Part shown: positions 1 to 8,255 of the stretch, piece after piece
Numbering within the stretch: the first letter of the stretch is position 1
How the letters are laid out: every line of letters begins with the position of its first letter
NCBI GenBank assembly: GCA_036379355.1
Contig: DASVGV010000043.1
Location: forward strand, 1 to 42,101
DNA length: 42,101 bases
From: CAJCIY01 sp036379355
Lineage (GTDB): Bacteria; Actinomycetota; Actinomycetes; Mycobacteriales; CAJCIY01
Reading direction: 5' to 3'
Position numbers and translations under genes: made by a program
The notes under the pieces: model-generated
Seen by the model: the letters and a program-made list of their open reading frames with translations, nothing else
What the model was told of the DNA's origin: nothing
Database searches by the model: none

Positions 1-1344
1 CCGGAAGAAGTCGAGCTCGTCGTGGCGGTCGACGTCCGGGGGTCGGGCCAGCGGCGGCGGGTGGTGATAACGACGCCCGTGGGGGTCGGTCCAGTGCACG
101 TCGGCGCCGTCGAGCCGGACCCTCCACCCGCCCTCGTGGACCGCGTGATGGTGGCGCGCGCACACCATGATCATGTTCTCGGTGGACGTCGGGCCGCCGT
201 CGGCCCAGTGCACGACGTGGTGCGCGTGACACCGGCTGACGTGCCGCGTGCAGCCGGGGAACCGGCAGGTGCCGTCGCGCACCTCGAGCCGCCGGCGCAG
301 AGCCGCGGTCGGGAACCGCGACTCGCGTCCTACGTCGAGCACCTGGCCGGCCGCATCGACAGTCGCGCCGGAAACGCCAGCGTCGCAGGTCAGCCGCCGC
401 GCGGTGCCGGGCAGCACGACCGACTCGCCCAGCCCTGAGGTGCGCAGCGCGACCGGCAGGTGCGCTCCTGCCGTCAGGTCGCCCGGACCGACGACGAGCG
501 ACAGGTGCGGCCGCACGCCGCTCGGGGTCGGCGGGAGGTCGCCCGCGTCGAGCCGCCACCGGCACAGCTCGACGAGCGCATCGGCCCGGCGCGTCGCGAT
601 CGGCCGGTCGTCGTCCGGGCCGCTCGGCGTCGCCAGCGAGTCCAGGCAGGTGGCCACCGTGTGGCCGCCCTCGGCGGTCAGCGACGCGACGAGCGACACG
701 CCGCCCTCGGCGGTGCGTTCGGCGTGCAGCGACCGCTCCGGCTCGGGCGGGGCGGGTTCGGGGCCGGACATCTCGGCTGCCAGCCGCTCGGCTCGGAACC
801 GGAACTGGCCGGGAGTGACCGCGCGCCGATCGGCGAGGATCCGCGCCTCGACCGCTGCGGACTGGTCGGCGTCCAGCTCCGCCGTCTTGCTGGCGACCGC
901 GTGCGCGTGTGCCCAGCTGACCTCACCGGTCCGCAGCGCCGCGGCAAGCCGTGGCAGCCGCGTCGCCAGCGCCACCGACGTCTCGCACAGCCCGCGCGCC
1001 TGACCGGGCGACAGGCGCAGCCGCGCGGCCAGCAGCTCGCGCTCCCACTCCCGATGCTGGTCGACGAACTCCTCCTCGGTCTCCGCCGGCGGGGTCAGCC
1101 CGCCGCGACGCGCGGCGAGCTCCGCGACCACCCTCGCCATCGCCGCGTCGACCGAGGCGGCGCACCGGCGCAGGGCCGCCACCATGTCGACCAGCCCCGC
1201 CTCGTCGACGGACGCCACGTCCGTGGACAGCAACCCGGCGAGCAGCACCGGGCCGGGACTGGCCGGGCACGAGAACCCGACGTCCAGACCGTCCGACCCC
1301 AGCGACCACTCGGCGCAGGGCGCAGATGCGGTGTCGGCTGACAT
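1..1344 (-). CDS. DUF222 / HNH endonuclease domain protein (3' end cut by window edge)
   Basis: The reverse-strand frame opening at ATG 1344 stays open for 448 codons and runs off the left edge, so the C-terminus is missing. Residues about 1-330 are the Ala/Arg-rich helical DUF222 region. Residues 360-400 are a clear HNH nuclease: CRFPGC at 360-365, C372, the histidine cluster H373/H375/H376, W380, then N390 and HHH at 398-400. The cysteine pairs suggest a structural zinc. This is the 13E12-type family, common and often multicopy in actinobacteria and presumed to cut DNA; its physiological role is not established. A TACGGT -10 box seven bases before the ATG implies a leaderless mRNA. It is divergent from the alcohol dehydrogenase gene. 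I am confident of the family and uncertain of the function. Confidence 0.9.
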   Translation of the reverse strand, partial: MSADTASAPCAEWSLGSDGLDVGFSCPASPGPVLLAGLLSTDVASVDEAGLVDMVAALRRCAASVDAAMARVVAELAARRGGLTPPAETEEEFVDQHREWERELLAARLRLSPGQARGLCETSVALATRLPRLAAALRTGEVSWAHAHAVASKTAELDADQSAAVEARILADRRAVTPGQFRFRAERLAAEMSGPEPAPPEPERSLHAERTAEGGVSLVASLTAEGGHTVATCLDSLATPSGPDDDRPIATRRADALVELCRWRLDAGDLPPTPSGVRPHLSLVVGPGDLTAGAHLPVALRTSGLGESVVLPGTARRLTCDAGVSGATVDAAGQVLDVGRESRFPTAALRRRLEVRDGTCRFPGCTRHVSRCHAHHVVHWADGGPTSTENMIMVCARHHHAVHEGGWRVRLDGADVHWTDPHGRRYHHPPPLARPPDVDRHDELDFFR

Positions 1345-1351
1345 GCCCCGA

Positions 1352-1357
1352 ACCGTA
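1352..1357 (-). promoter_or_regulatory. -10 box of a leaderless promoter for the HNH gene
   Basis: TACGGT on the reverse strand ends seven bases before the ATG at 1344, which would place the transcription start at or next to the start codon. No clear -35 is visible and no Shine-Dalgarno sequence fits. Confidence 0.45.
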
Positions 1358-1476
1358 CGAGCCACCTACGACAAAAGGGCGCAATCACAGGCATTACGGA
1401 CCGCTGCCTGTGGATTCCGCAAGCCCCGTCCCGCACCCGGCCGCCGCCCCCGTACCCTCCCCGCGGAGGTGCGTCC

Positions 1477-2559
1477 ATGAAGGCAGCCGTTCTCCGTACG
1501 TGTCCCGGTGAGCTCGAGATCGCCGAGGTCGAGGTCGACGAGCCCGGTCCGCGCGAGGTGCTTATCCGCACTGCGGCCGCGGGGCTCTGCCACAGCGACC
1601 TGCACTTCATCGACGGTCTCTATCCGGCGCGTACACCGGTCGTGCTCGGCCACGAGTCGGCCGGCGTCGTCGAGGCGGTCGGCGACCAGGTCACGTACGT
1701 CCGTCCCGGCGACCACGTCATCACGTGCCTCTCGGTGTTCTGCGGACACTGCGAGGACTGCCTGACCGGGCACATGTCGCTGTGCCAGAACCCCGAGACC
1801 GCGCGTGCCGCCGGCGACCGACCCAGGCTCAGCGAGAACGGGGAGCCGATGGGCCAGTTCCTGAATCTCTCGTCGTTCGCCGAGAAGATGCTCGTCCACG
1901 AGCACGCCGTCACCAAGATCCGCGAGGACATGCCGCTCGACCGCGCCGCGCTCATCGGCTGCAGCGTCACCACCGGCCTGGGCGCGGTGTTCCACACCGC
2001 CCACGTCGAGCCTGGCACGACCGTCGCCGTCATCGGCTGCGGCGGAGTCGGACTCGCCACGATGCAGGGCGCACTCCTGGCCGGTGCCGGCCGGATCATC
2101 GCCGTCGACACCCGCGCGACGAAGCTCGCGCTCGCCACGACCTTCGGGGCCACGGACACCGTGAACGCGTCCGAGGTGGACCCCGTGGCCGCGGTCGTCG
2201 AGCTCACCGGCGGCGGCGTCCACTATGCGTTCGAGGCCATCGGCCTCGCCGCAACCGCCGAGCAGGCCTTCGACATGCTGCGCCGCGGCGGGACCGCCAC
2301 CGTCATCGGGATGATTCCCCCGGGGCAGAACGTGTCCCTGCCCGGGCGTGCGTTCCTCGGCGAGAAGAAGATCCAGGGTTCGAACATGGGCTCGAACCGG
2401 TTCCGGGTCGACATGCCGCGCTACGTCGACCTCTACCTCCAGGGGCGGCTGAACCTCGACGACCTGGTCTCGTCCCGGCTCCGCCTCGACGAGGTCAACG
2501 CGGGCTTCGCGGCGCTGCGCGCAGGCGCCGTGGCGCGCAGTGTCGTGCTGTTCGACTGA
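1477..2559 (+). CDS. Zinc-dependent medium-chain alcohol dehydrogenase
   Basis: This 360-residue MDR-family enzyme should oxidise an alcohol to an aldehyde or the reverse with a nicotinamide cofactor in the cytosol. Catalytic zinc ligands are visible as C38, H59-E60 and the Cys of LIGCSVTTG near 170. The structural zinc loop has the C89-C92-C95-C103 spacing. The cofactor fold shows GCGGVG with an acidic residue after the following strand (AVD), favouring NAD(H). Length and motifs match the class III-like and NDMA-dependent actinobacterial enzymes; the physiological substrate is unknown. ATG 1477 is supported by GGAGG at 1465-1469. Its own -10 is not obvious. It lies upstream of the amidohydrolase and acyl-CoA dehydrogenase genes, so it may act on a product or precursor of the same compound, which is inference. 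Confidence 0.93.
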   Translation: MKAAVLRTCPGELEIAEVEVDEPGPREVLIRTAAAGLCHSDLHFIDGLYPARTPVVLGHESAGVVEAVGDQVTYVRPGDHVITCLSVFCGHCEDCLTGHMSLCQNPETARAAGDRPRLSENGEPMGQFLNLSSFAEKMLVHEHAVTKIREDMPLDRAALIGCSVTTGLGAVFHTAHVEPGTTVAVIGCGGVGLATMQGALLAGAGRIIAVDTRATKLALATTFGATDTVNASEVDPVAAVVELTGGGVHYAFEAIGLAATAEQAFDMLRRGGTATVIGMIPPGQNVSLPGRAFLGEKKIQGSNMGSNRFRVDMPRYVDLYLQGRLNLDDLVSSRLRLDEVNAGFAALRAGAVARSVVLFD

Positions 2560-2579
2560 AGTCCGCGGCGCCGTAAGGC

Positions 2580-2628
2580 TTGACCTCGGCCGGAGTCTCG
2601 CGTACTGCTGACACACCGCAAATTGCGG
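2580..2628 (+). promoter_or_regulatory. Promoter with adjacent 13-bp palindrome before the amidohydrolase operon
   Basis: TTGACC (2580-2585) is followed after 17 bases by TACTGC (2603-2608), a plausible housekeeping promoter. Eight bases downstream lies CCGCAAATTGCGG (2616-2628), a perfect palindrome around A2622 at the expected start of the transcript. This is a good position for a repressor operator. No regulator gene is adjacent. Confidence 0.45.
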
Positions 2629-2662
2629 CGGTGGCCGTGCGACCCGATGAGGAGTGTGCGCC

Positions 2663-4420
2663 GTGCTGGATGTCCTGATCAAGGGCGGGACCGTGGTGGA
2701 CGGGACGGGCAGCACGCCGGTCACCGCAGACGTGGGCATCCGTGACGGGCGCATCACCGACGTCGGCGCCATCACCGACCAGGCTCGGCAGGTCATCGAC
2801 GCGGACGGCGCGCTGGTCACGCCGGGCTGGGTCGACGTGCACACCCACTACGACGGGCAGGTCACCTGGGACGACGCGATCGAGCCGTCGGCGACCAACG
2901 GCGTCACGACCGTCGTCATGGGCAACTGCGGTGTCGGCTTCGCCCCGGTACGGCCCGGCGACCACGGCGCGCTCGTGGACCTGATGGAGGGCGTCGAGGA
3001 CATCCCCGGCTCGGCGCTCAGCGTCGGCATGCCGTGGGGAAAGTGGGAGTCGTTCGCCGACTACCTGGACCTGCTGGCCGGGCGGTCGTACGCCGTCGAC
3101 ATCGCCGCGCAGGTCGCGCACGGCGCCGTCCGCTTCTACGTCATGGGTGAGCGCGGCGCAGCCAACGAGGACGCGACCGCCGACGACATCGCCGCCATGG
3201 CCAAGGTCGTCGAGGACGCGATGCGTGCGGGCGCCGTCGGGTTCACCACCTCCCGGACCGTCGGGCACCGGGCCAAGTCCGGCCGGCCGGTCCCCGGCAC
3301 GTTCGCGGCCGAGGACGAGGTGCTGGCGATGGCCGGCGCGCTCAAGGCCGCCGGCCACGGCGTGTTCGAAGCGATCATGGCCGGTACGATCGGCGAGCTG
3401 CAACGGCTCGGCGGCGAGCGGTCGAAGCTGATCGACGAGGTCCCGCTGCTCGAGGCCGCGTCCCACGCGTGCGGCCGGCCGGTGACGTTCACCGTCGCGC
3501 AGCTGTTCGAGGACCCCGAGCACTGGCGCCTGGTGATCGACGCGGCCCGCGAGGCCAACGCCCGCGGCGCCGACCTGCACCCGCAGATCATCCCCCGGTC
3601 GGTCACGATCATGACGAGCCTGGACACCTACCACCTGTTCCAGAACCGCCCGACGTACAAGAAGATCGCCGACCTGCCACTGGCCGAGCGGGTCGCCGAG
3701 ATGCGCCGTCCTGAGGTCCGCCGCGCCATCCTCGAGGAGGCCAACGACGCGCCCGCTCCGGGTGACTTCACCGCCATGATCGGCGAGGTCTTCGAGCCCG
3801 CGCTGCCGCTGACGTTCCCGCTGACCGAGCCGATCGACTACGAGCCCGAGCTGGACCAGTCGGTGTTCGCGCAGGCCCTGGCTGCCGGCCAGAACCCGGT
3901 CGAGGCGATGTACGACCGGCTGCTGGAGAAGGACGGCAAGGCGTTCTACGCGTTGCTCGGCTCGAACTTCGTCGACGGCTCCCTCGAGGTGTGCCGCGAG
4001 ATGCTGCTCGAGCCGCACACCGTCACCGGGCTCGCGGACGCCGGCGCCCACGTCAACCTGATCTCCGACTGCTCCGCGTCGACGTTCCACCTCACCCACT
4101 GGGCGCGCGACCGCCACCGCGGCGAGCAGCTGCCGGTCGAGCTGCTGGTCCGCAAGCTCACCAGCGGCAACGCCGAGCTGTACGGATTCCACGACCGGGG
4201 CGTCCTGGCGCCCGGCAAGCGGGCCGACGTCAACGTGATCGACCTGGAGAACCTGCGCATCCGCGAGCCCTTCGTGCGCTACGACCTGCCGGCCGGCGCG
4301 AGCCGCATCCTGCAGCCGGCGGAGGGTTACCTCGCCACGATGGTGAACGGCACGGTCACTCGCCGGAACGACGCCGACACCGGCGAGCGGCCGGGCCGGC
4401 TCGTGCGGGGGGCCGCCTGA
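2663..4420 (+). CDS. Amidohydrolase, N-acyl-D-amino-acid deacylase family
   Basis: A 585-residue metal-dependent amidohydrolase of the D-aminoacylase branch, whose characterised members hydrolyse N-acyl-D-amino acids. Visible features are the HxH metal motif in VDVHTHYDGQ (H60, H62), the conserved metal-bridging cysteine of MGNCGVGFAP (C89), and a C-terminal ADAGAH segment carrying the catalytic aspartate. The final beta-sandwich (PGKRADVNVIDLENL) is typical of the superfamily. I chose GTG 2663 because GAGGAG at 2649-2654 is spaced eight bases from it; GTG 2654 would overlap that site. Many actinobacterial homologues sit in acyl-CoA catabolism clusters, as here, and their true substrates are not known. 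The acyl-CoA dehydrogenases follow 45 bases downstream, which suggests co-transcription. Confidence 0.9.
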   Translation: MLDVLIKGGTVVDGTGSTPVTADVGIRDGRITDVGAITDQARQVIDADGALVTPGWVDVHTHYDGQVTWDDAIEPSATNGVTTVVMGNCGVGFAPVRPGDHGALVDLMEGVEDIPGSALSVGMPWGKWESFADYLDLLAGRSYAVDIAAQVAHGAVRFYVMGERGAANEDATADDIAAMAKVVEDAMRAGAVGFTTSRTVGHRAKSGRPVPGTFAAEDEVLAMAGALKAAGHGVFEAIMAGTIGELQRLGGERSKLIDEVPLLEAASHACGRPVTFTVAQLFEDPEHWRLVIDAAREANARGADLHPQIIPRSVTIMTSLDTYHLFQNRPTYKKIADLPLAERVAEMRRPEVRRAILEEANDAPAPGDFTAMIGEVFEPALPLTFPLTEPIDYEPELDQSVFAQALAAGQNPVEAMYDRLLEKDGKAFYALLGSNFVDGSLEVCREMLLEPHTVTGLADAGAHVNLISDCSASTFHLTHWARDRHRGEQLPVELLVRKLTSGNAELYGFHDRGVLAPGKRADVNVIDLENLRIREPFVRYDLPAGASRILQPAEGYLATMVNGTVTRRNDADTGERPGRLVRGAA

Positions 4421-4439
4421 GACCCGCACGCACCCGGCC

Positions 4440-4464
4440 GTGAGGGTCCTGCGAGAGTCCTCAC
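4440..4464 (+). promoter_or_regulatory. Short inverted repeat covering the ribosome binding region of the first acyl-CoA dehydrogenase
   Basis: GTGAGG (4440-4445) and CCTCAC (4459-4464) are perfectly complementary and end one base before the ATG at 4466. The loop contains the only purine-rich segment (GCGAGAG) that could serve as a ribosome binding site. The hairpin could damp translation, or it may be incidental. Confidence 0.3.
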
Positions 4465-4465
4465 C

Positions 4466-5593
4466 ATGACGTTCGCCTTCTCCGACGAGCAGCAGGCTCT
4501 GCGCAAGGCCGTCCGTGCGTTCGCCGCCGACCACAGCGACGAGGCAGCCGTACGGGCCCTCGCGGAGTCGGACCTGGGCTACGACGCCGCGACCTGGCGG
4601 CTGCTGGCCGAGCAGGTCGGCGTCGCCGGGCTGCTCATCCCGGAGCGGCACGGCGGCGCGGGGGCAGGGACGGTCGAGCTGGCCGTGGTGGCCGAGGAGC
4701 TCGGCAAGCAGCTGTTCTGCGGGCCCTTCCTGTCCAGCGCCGTCCTCGCGACCGGACTGCTGGCCGGGCTCGCGGAGTCGGCCGAGGTCGCGGACCTTCT
4801 CAGCGGTCTGGCCGCCGGGACCCGCGTCGTCACGGTCGCTCTCGACGAGGGCGCCGGCACGTGGGACCCGGCCGACGTGACCAGCGTGGCGGCCGACGGA
4901 CCCGCCGGCTGGACGGTCTCGGGCAGCAAGCGGTTCGTCCTCGACGCCGTCGGCGCGGACACCCTCCTCGTGGTCGCGTCGGGTCCGCGGGTGTTCGCCG
5001 TGGACCCCGCCGCGCCCGGCGTCACGGTGACGCCGCTGCACACCCTCGACGCGACCCGCCGGCAGGCCGACGTACGCCTGACGGACGCCCCCGCCCGCCC
5101 GCTGGACGGAGACGCGGCGGCCGCCCTGCGGTCCGCGCTCGACACCGCGGCCGTCGTCCTCGCCGCCGAGCAGGCAGGCGGCGCGCGCGCCGTCTTGGAC
5201 ATGGCCGTCGGCTATGCCCGGACCCGGATCCAGTTCGGCCGCGCGATCGGTAGCTTCCAGGCGATCAAGCACATGTGCGCGGACCTGCTGGTGCTGGTCG
5301 AGTCCGCGTACTCCGCCGCCTACTACGCGGCCTGGGCGCAGGACGGCGGCGCAGCCGACGCGCACGAGGCGACCTGCCTCGCGGCCGCCTTCTGCGCCGA
5401 CGCCTTTGCCAAGGCGGCCGCGGACAACGTCCAGATCCACGGGGGCATCGGGTTCACCTGGGAACACCCGGCGCACCTCTACCTGCGGCGGGCGCGCAGC
5501 GGGCTGGCACTGCTGGGCAGTCCTGAGGCAGATCGGGAGCGGTACCTCCGCGCGGTCATCGAGCGCTCGACGCTGACGGGAGCCCGGGCATGA
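4466..5593 (+). CDS. Acyl-CoA dehydrogenase, small/beta-type subunit
   Basis: A 375-residue FAD-dependent acyl-CoA dehydrogenase that should form a 2,3-double bond in an acyl-CoA thioester. Seen in order: the N-terminal helical domain starting FSDEQQALRKAVRAF, a beta-domain with diverged flavin-contact motifs, and the C-terminal four-helix domain with RTRIQFGRAIGSFQAIKH near 250 and QIHGGIGFTWEH at 323-334. The central segment lacks the usual substrate-binding sequence, as in subunits that pair with a partner. Its stop codon overlaps the start of the next acyl-CoA dehydrogenase by ATGA, so the two are probably made together. Adjacent actinobacterial FadE pairs are known to form alpha2beta2 enzymes, for example in mycobacterial steroid side-chain breakdown, and I infer the same here. 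Confidence 0.92.
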   Translation: MTFAFSDEQQALRKAVRAFAADHSDEAAVRALAESDLGYDAATWRLLAEQVGVAGLLIPERHGGAGAGTVELAVVAEELGKQLFCGPFLSSAVLATGLLAGLAESAEVADLLSGLAAGTRVVTVALDEGAGTWDPADVTSVAADGPAGWTVSGSKRFVLDAVGADTLLVVASGPRVFAVDPAAPGVTVTPLHTLDATRRQADVRLTDAPARPLDGDAAAALRSALDTAAVVLAAEQAGGARAVLDMAVGYARTRIQFGRAIGSFQAIKHMCADLLVLVESAYSAAYYAAWAQDGGAADAHEATCLAAAFCADAFAKAAADNVQIHGGIGFTWEHPAHLYLRRARSGLALLGSPEADRERYLRAVIERSTLTGARA

Positions 5594-6753
5594 CGAGCGA
5601 CGCGGACCTGCGCAGCCAGGTGTCCGGCTGGCTGGCCGAGAACTGGACACCAGGCCTCGAGCGCGGCGCGTTCCTCGCCCGCGTGGTCGACGCGGGGTAC
5701 GCCGTCCCCCGCTGGCCCGCCGACGCGTTCGGCCTGGATCTGTCCGACGAGCAGGCGCAGATCGTCGAGGCCGAGTTCCGGAAGGCCGGCGCCCCGGGCA
5801 GCGGGCAGGACCGCGCCAACCTGTGGGCGAACACGCTGCTCACGTACGGCACCCCCGAGCTGCGCGCGTCCCTGCTGCGCCCCCTGCTCGAGTTCCGCGT
5901 CCGGATGTGCCTGCTGTACAGCGAACCCGGGGCCGGTTCGGATCTCGCGGGTGTACGGACCAGTGCCGTACCCGACGGCGAGGACTACGTCGTCAACGGG
6001 CAGAAGGTCTGGACGTCGGGAGCCGCCGAGGCCGAGTTCGGGATGCTGATCGCCCGGACCGACTGGGACGTGCCCAAGCACCGCGGCATCAGCTTCTTCT
6101 TCCTGCCGATGGACCAGCCCGGTGTCCAGGTGCGTCCGCTGCGGCAGATGACCGGCGAGTCGCACTTCAACGAGGTCTTCATCACCGACGCGCGGGTGCC
6201 GGCGGTGAACATGCTGGGGGCTCCGGGCGAGGGCTGGAAGGTGCTCCAGACCGCGCTCATGTACGAGCGCGCCGTGCTCGCCGAGGCCAACCAGGGCGCC
6301 AGCATCCGGTCCGGCCACCAGGGTGAGGTGGACGTCATCGACCTCGCCCGGCGGTACGGCCGGCTCGACGATCCCGTTGTACGCCAGGACATTGCGCGGC
6401 TGCTGACCCTCCGAACGGTCAACCGGTGGAACAACCAGCGCGGCCAGGCGGAACGCGAGCAGGGCAGCTCTACATCGGTGGCGTCGCTCGGCAAGCTGCT
6501 GATGTCGACGATCGTGCACGAGACCGGGCGCGTCCAGACGGAGATCGTCGGCCCGGAGATCATGCTGGAGGGCGAGGAGAACCGGGACGGCGACCAGGCC
6601 AACTTCGCGGCCATGAACGCCTACTTCACGTCGATCGGCGGCGGCACCGACCAGATCCAGCGCAACATCATCGGCGAGCGGCTGCTCGGCCTGCCCAAAG
6701 AGCCCGAGGTCGACAAGAACGTGCCGTTCCGCGAGGTCCGACGCTCCGGTTAG
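5590..6753 (+). CDS. Acyl-CoA dehydrogenase, alpha-type subunit
   Basis: A 387-residue acyl-CoA dehydrogenase. It shows the flavin/substrate segment MCLLYSEPGAGSDLAGVRT near 100-120, the WTSGA motif, and a C-terminal GGGTDQIQRNIIGERLLGLP at 350-369. At the position of the medium-chain enzyme's catalytic glutamate the sequence reads GGTDQ, so the base may be an acidic residue elsewhere, as in isovaleryl-type enzymes, for example within MYERAVLAE near 220; this is inference. The start overlaps the previous stop (ATGA at 5590-5593), indicating translational coupling. Together with the preceding gene it probably forms one heteromeric enzyme for a branched or cyclic acyl-CoA. The following crotonase would hydrate the product. 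Confidence 0.93.
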   Translation: MTSDADLRSQVSGWLAENWTPGLERGAFLARVVDAGYAVPRWPADAFGLDLSDEQAQIVEAEFRKAGAPGSGQDRANLWANTLLTYGTPELRASLLRPLLEFRVRMCLLYSEPGAGSDLAGVRTSAVPDGEDYVVNGQKVWTSGAAEAEFGMLIARTDWDVPKHRGISFFFLPMDQPGVQVRPLRQMTGESHFNEVFITDARVPAVNMLGAPGEGWKVLQTALMYERAVLAEANQGASIRSGHQGEVDVIDLARRYGRLDDPVVRQDIARLLTLRTVNRWNNQRGQAEREQGSSTSVASLGKLLMSTIVHETGRVQTEIVGPEIMLEGEENRDGDQANFAAMNAYFTSIGGGTDQIQRNIIGERLLGLPKEPEVDKNVPFREVRRSG

Positions 6754-6773
6754 GCGGCTGCGACACTCCCGGC

Positions 6774-7655
6774 ATGCCGTACACGTCGATCGACTACCGC
6801 ACGGACGGCCGCCTCGCGTATCTCACGCTGAACCGGCCGGACCGCCTGAACGCCATCGACGCCGCCATGCCCGGCGAGATCCGGGCCGCGGTCGAGGAGG
6901 CGAACGCCGACCGGTCGGTGCACGTGATCGTCGTGCAGGGCGCCGGCCGGGCGTTCTGCGCCGGGTACGACCTCAAGCAGTACGCCGAGGGCGGCCAGGA
7001 CGGCCAGCGCGACGGGCCGTGGGACCCGATGGCCGACTACCGGCTGATGCGCGGGTGGACCGACGACTTCTTCACCCTGTTCCGGTCGCACAAGCCGACC
7101 ATCGCGAAGGTGCAGGGGTACGCGATCGCCGGCGGCAGCGACATCGCGCTGTGCGCCGACCTCGTCGTGATGGCGGACGACGCCCGCATCGGCTACCCGC
7201 CCGCGCGGGTCTGGGGCTGCCCGACGACCGCGATGTGGGTCTACCGGATCGGCGCCGAGCGGGCCAAGCGGATGCTCCTGACCGGCGACACCATCGACGG
7301 GCGGACGGCCGCGGAGTGGGGTCTGGTGCACGCCGCCGTGCCGGCCGAGCGGCTCGACGAGGAGGTGCAGGCGCTCGCACTGCGCATGGCCGCCGTACCG
7401 CGCAACCAGCTGATGATGCAGAAGCTGATGATCAACCAGGCGCTGGAGAACATGGGGCTGTCCTCGACCCAGACCCTGGCGACGCTGTTCGACGGCATCG
7501 CCCGGCATACGGCCGAAGGCGAGTGGTTCCAGCGGTTTGCGGCCAGTCAGGGCTTCCACGCGGCGGTCGAGTGGCGCGACTCGGGTCGCCCGATCCCGGA
7601 CGGCGCCGAGGCACACGAGGCCATCGCCGACCTGCGCGCGGACGCCGACGGCTGA
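6774..7655 (+). CDS. Enoyl-CoA hydratase/isomerase (crotonase) family protein
   Basis: A 293-residue crotonase-fold protein. The CoA/oxyanion-hole motifs are present: FCAGYDL near 61-67 and YAIAGGSDIAL at 116-126. At the positions of the two catalytic glutamates of classical crotonase this protein has Asp (D123, in GGSDIAL) and no acid (GCPTTAM near 148-154). It may therefore catalyse isomerisation, hydrolysis or another crotonase-type reaction rather than simple hydration. The ATG at 6774 has no strong Shine-Dalgarno sequence, but it starts only 20 bases after the preceding dehydrogenase stop, so it is probably in the same transcript. Its stop codon sits inside a 12-bp terminator stem shared with the convergent DoxX gene. 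Confidence 0.88.
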   Translation: MPYTSIDYRTDGRLAYLTLNRPDRLNAIDAAMPGEIRAAVEEANADRSVHVIVVQGAGRAFCAGYDLKQYAEGGQDGQRDGPWDPMADYRLMRGWTDDFFTLFRSHKPTIAKVQGYAIAGGSDIALCADLVVMADDARIGYPPARVWGCPTTAMWVYRIGAERAKRMLLTGDTIDGRTAAEWGLVHAAVPAERLDEEVQALALRMAAVPRNQLMMQKLMINQALENMGLSSTQTLATLFDGIARHTAEGEWFQRFAASQGFHAAVEWRDSGRPIPDGAEAHEAIADLRADADG

Positions 7656-7689
7656 GCGCAGCCGGCCGTTCCGACGGTGCGCTCAGCCG
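7649..7689. terminator. Bidirectional terminator between crotonase and DoxX genes
   Basis: CGGCTGAGCGCA (7649-7660) and TGCGCTCAGCCG (7678-7689) form a perfect 12-bp stem with a 17-base loop. The left arm contains the crotonase stop codon (7653-7655) and the right arm ends two bases before the convergent DoxX stop. There is no U-tract, as is common in high-GC actinobacteria. Confidence 0.75.
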
Positions 7690-7690
7690 A

Positions 7691-8212
7691 TCACTCCGGC
7701 CGCGTCCAGAACGCCTTCAGGTGCGCGAGGGCGCCGGCGCCGCCCAGGAGGAGGGCGCCGAGACCGGCTGCCCGGCCCGTGACCCGGTCGTCCAGACCGA
7801 GCGCGTGGTCGACGCTGAGACGCCCCGGTCCGAGCGACGCCAGCGAGGCGGCCGCGATCGACAGCGCGAGCACGTACTCGTAGCCCTCGTCGACGATGAA
7901 GAAGCCGTTCGGCCGGTGGACCGAGCCCGCCGCGACCGCCAGGGTCCCGATGACCGCGGACGCGGCGACCGGGGTGGCAGCGCCCGCGAGAAGCGCTGTT
8001 CCGGAGGAGATCTCGACGGTAGCGCTGATCTTCGCCTGGAGTTTCGCGTGCCGGAAACCCAGGCTGTCGAACCAGCCGGCGGTCCCCGCCAACGTCCTCG
8101 CGTGGCGGACGCCGTGCGCGATCATCGTCCCGCCGATCATGCTGCGCAGCAGCAGTCGCGCGAGATCGGCACCGCCCGTGGCGTCCCTCTGCATACCGGC
8201 CACCGTACGCAC
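7691..8212 (-). CDS. DoxX family membrane protein
   Basis: A 173-residue protein with four predicted membrane segments: LLLRSMIGGTMIAHGVRHA near 20-40, ISSGTALLAGAATPVAAS near 70-85, the following LAVAAGSV, and a C-terminal LGALLLGGAGAL. This organisation and the early GVRHA motif fit the DoxX/DoxD family of small integral membrane proteins, with unclear roles (redox or membrane homeostasis in some organisms). ATG 8212 is used; an internal ATG at 8194 is equally possible. It is divergent from the acyl-CoA ligase with only 43 bases between them and convergent with the crotonase. It interrupts an otherwise co-directional catabolic block and may not belong to that pathway. Confidence 0.82.
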   Translation of the reverse strand: MRTVAGMQRDATGGADLARLLLRSMIGGTMIAHGVRHARTLAGTAGWFDSLGFRHAKLQAKISATVEISSGTALLAGAATPVAASAVIGTLAVAAGSVHRPNGFFIVDEGYEYVLALSIAAASLASLGPGRLSVDHALGLDDRVTGRAAGLGALLLGGAGALAHLKAFWTRPE

Positions 8213-8255
8213 GGCACGATGGGGCTACCCGAACACCCCCTGCGAGGAGCGACGC

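Noticed and set aside
1..1344. The HNH protein as part of a mobile element
   Set aside because: No inverted repeats, integrase, tRNA target or phage genes are seen next to it. DUF222/HNH genes occur widely as single chromosomal genes.
2495..5650. Very long open frame on the reverse strand opposite the amidohydrolase and acyl-CoA dehydrogenase genes
   Set aside because: It is antisense to three genes with clear catalytic motifs, its translation is rich in Arg, Gly, Asp and Val without any motif, and GC-rich third positions create such frames throughout this window.
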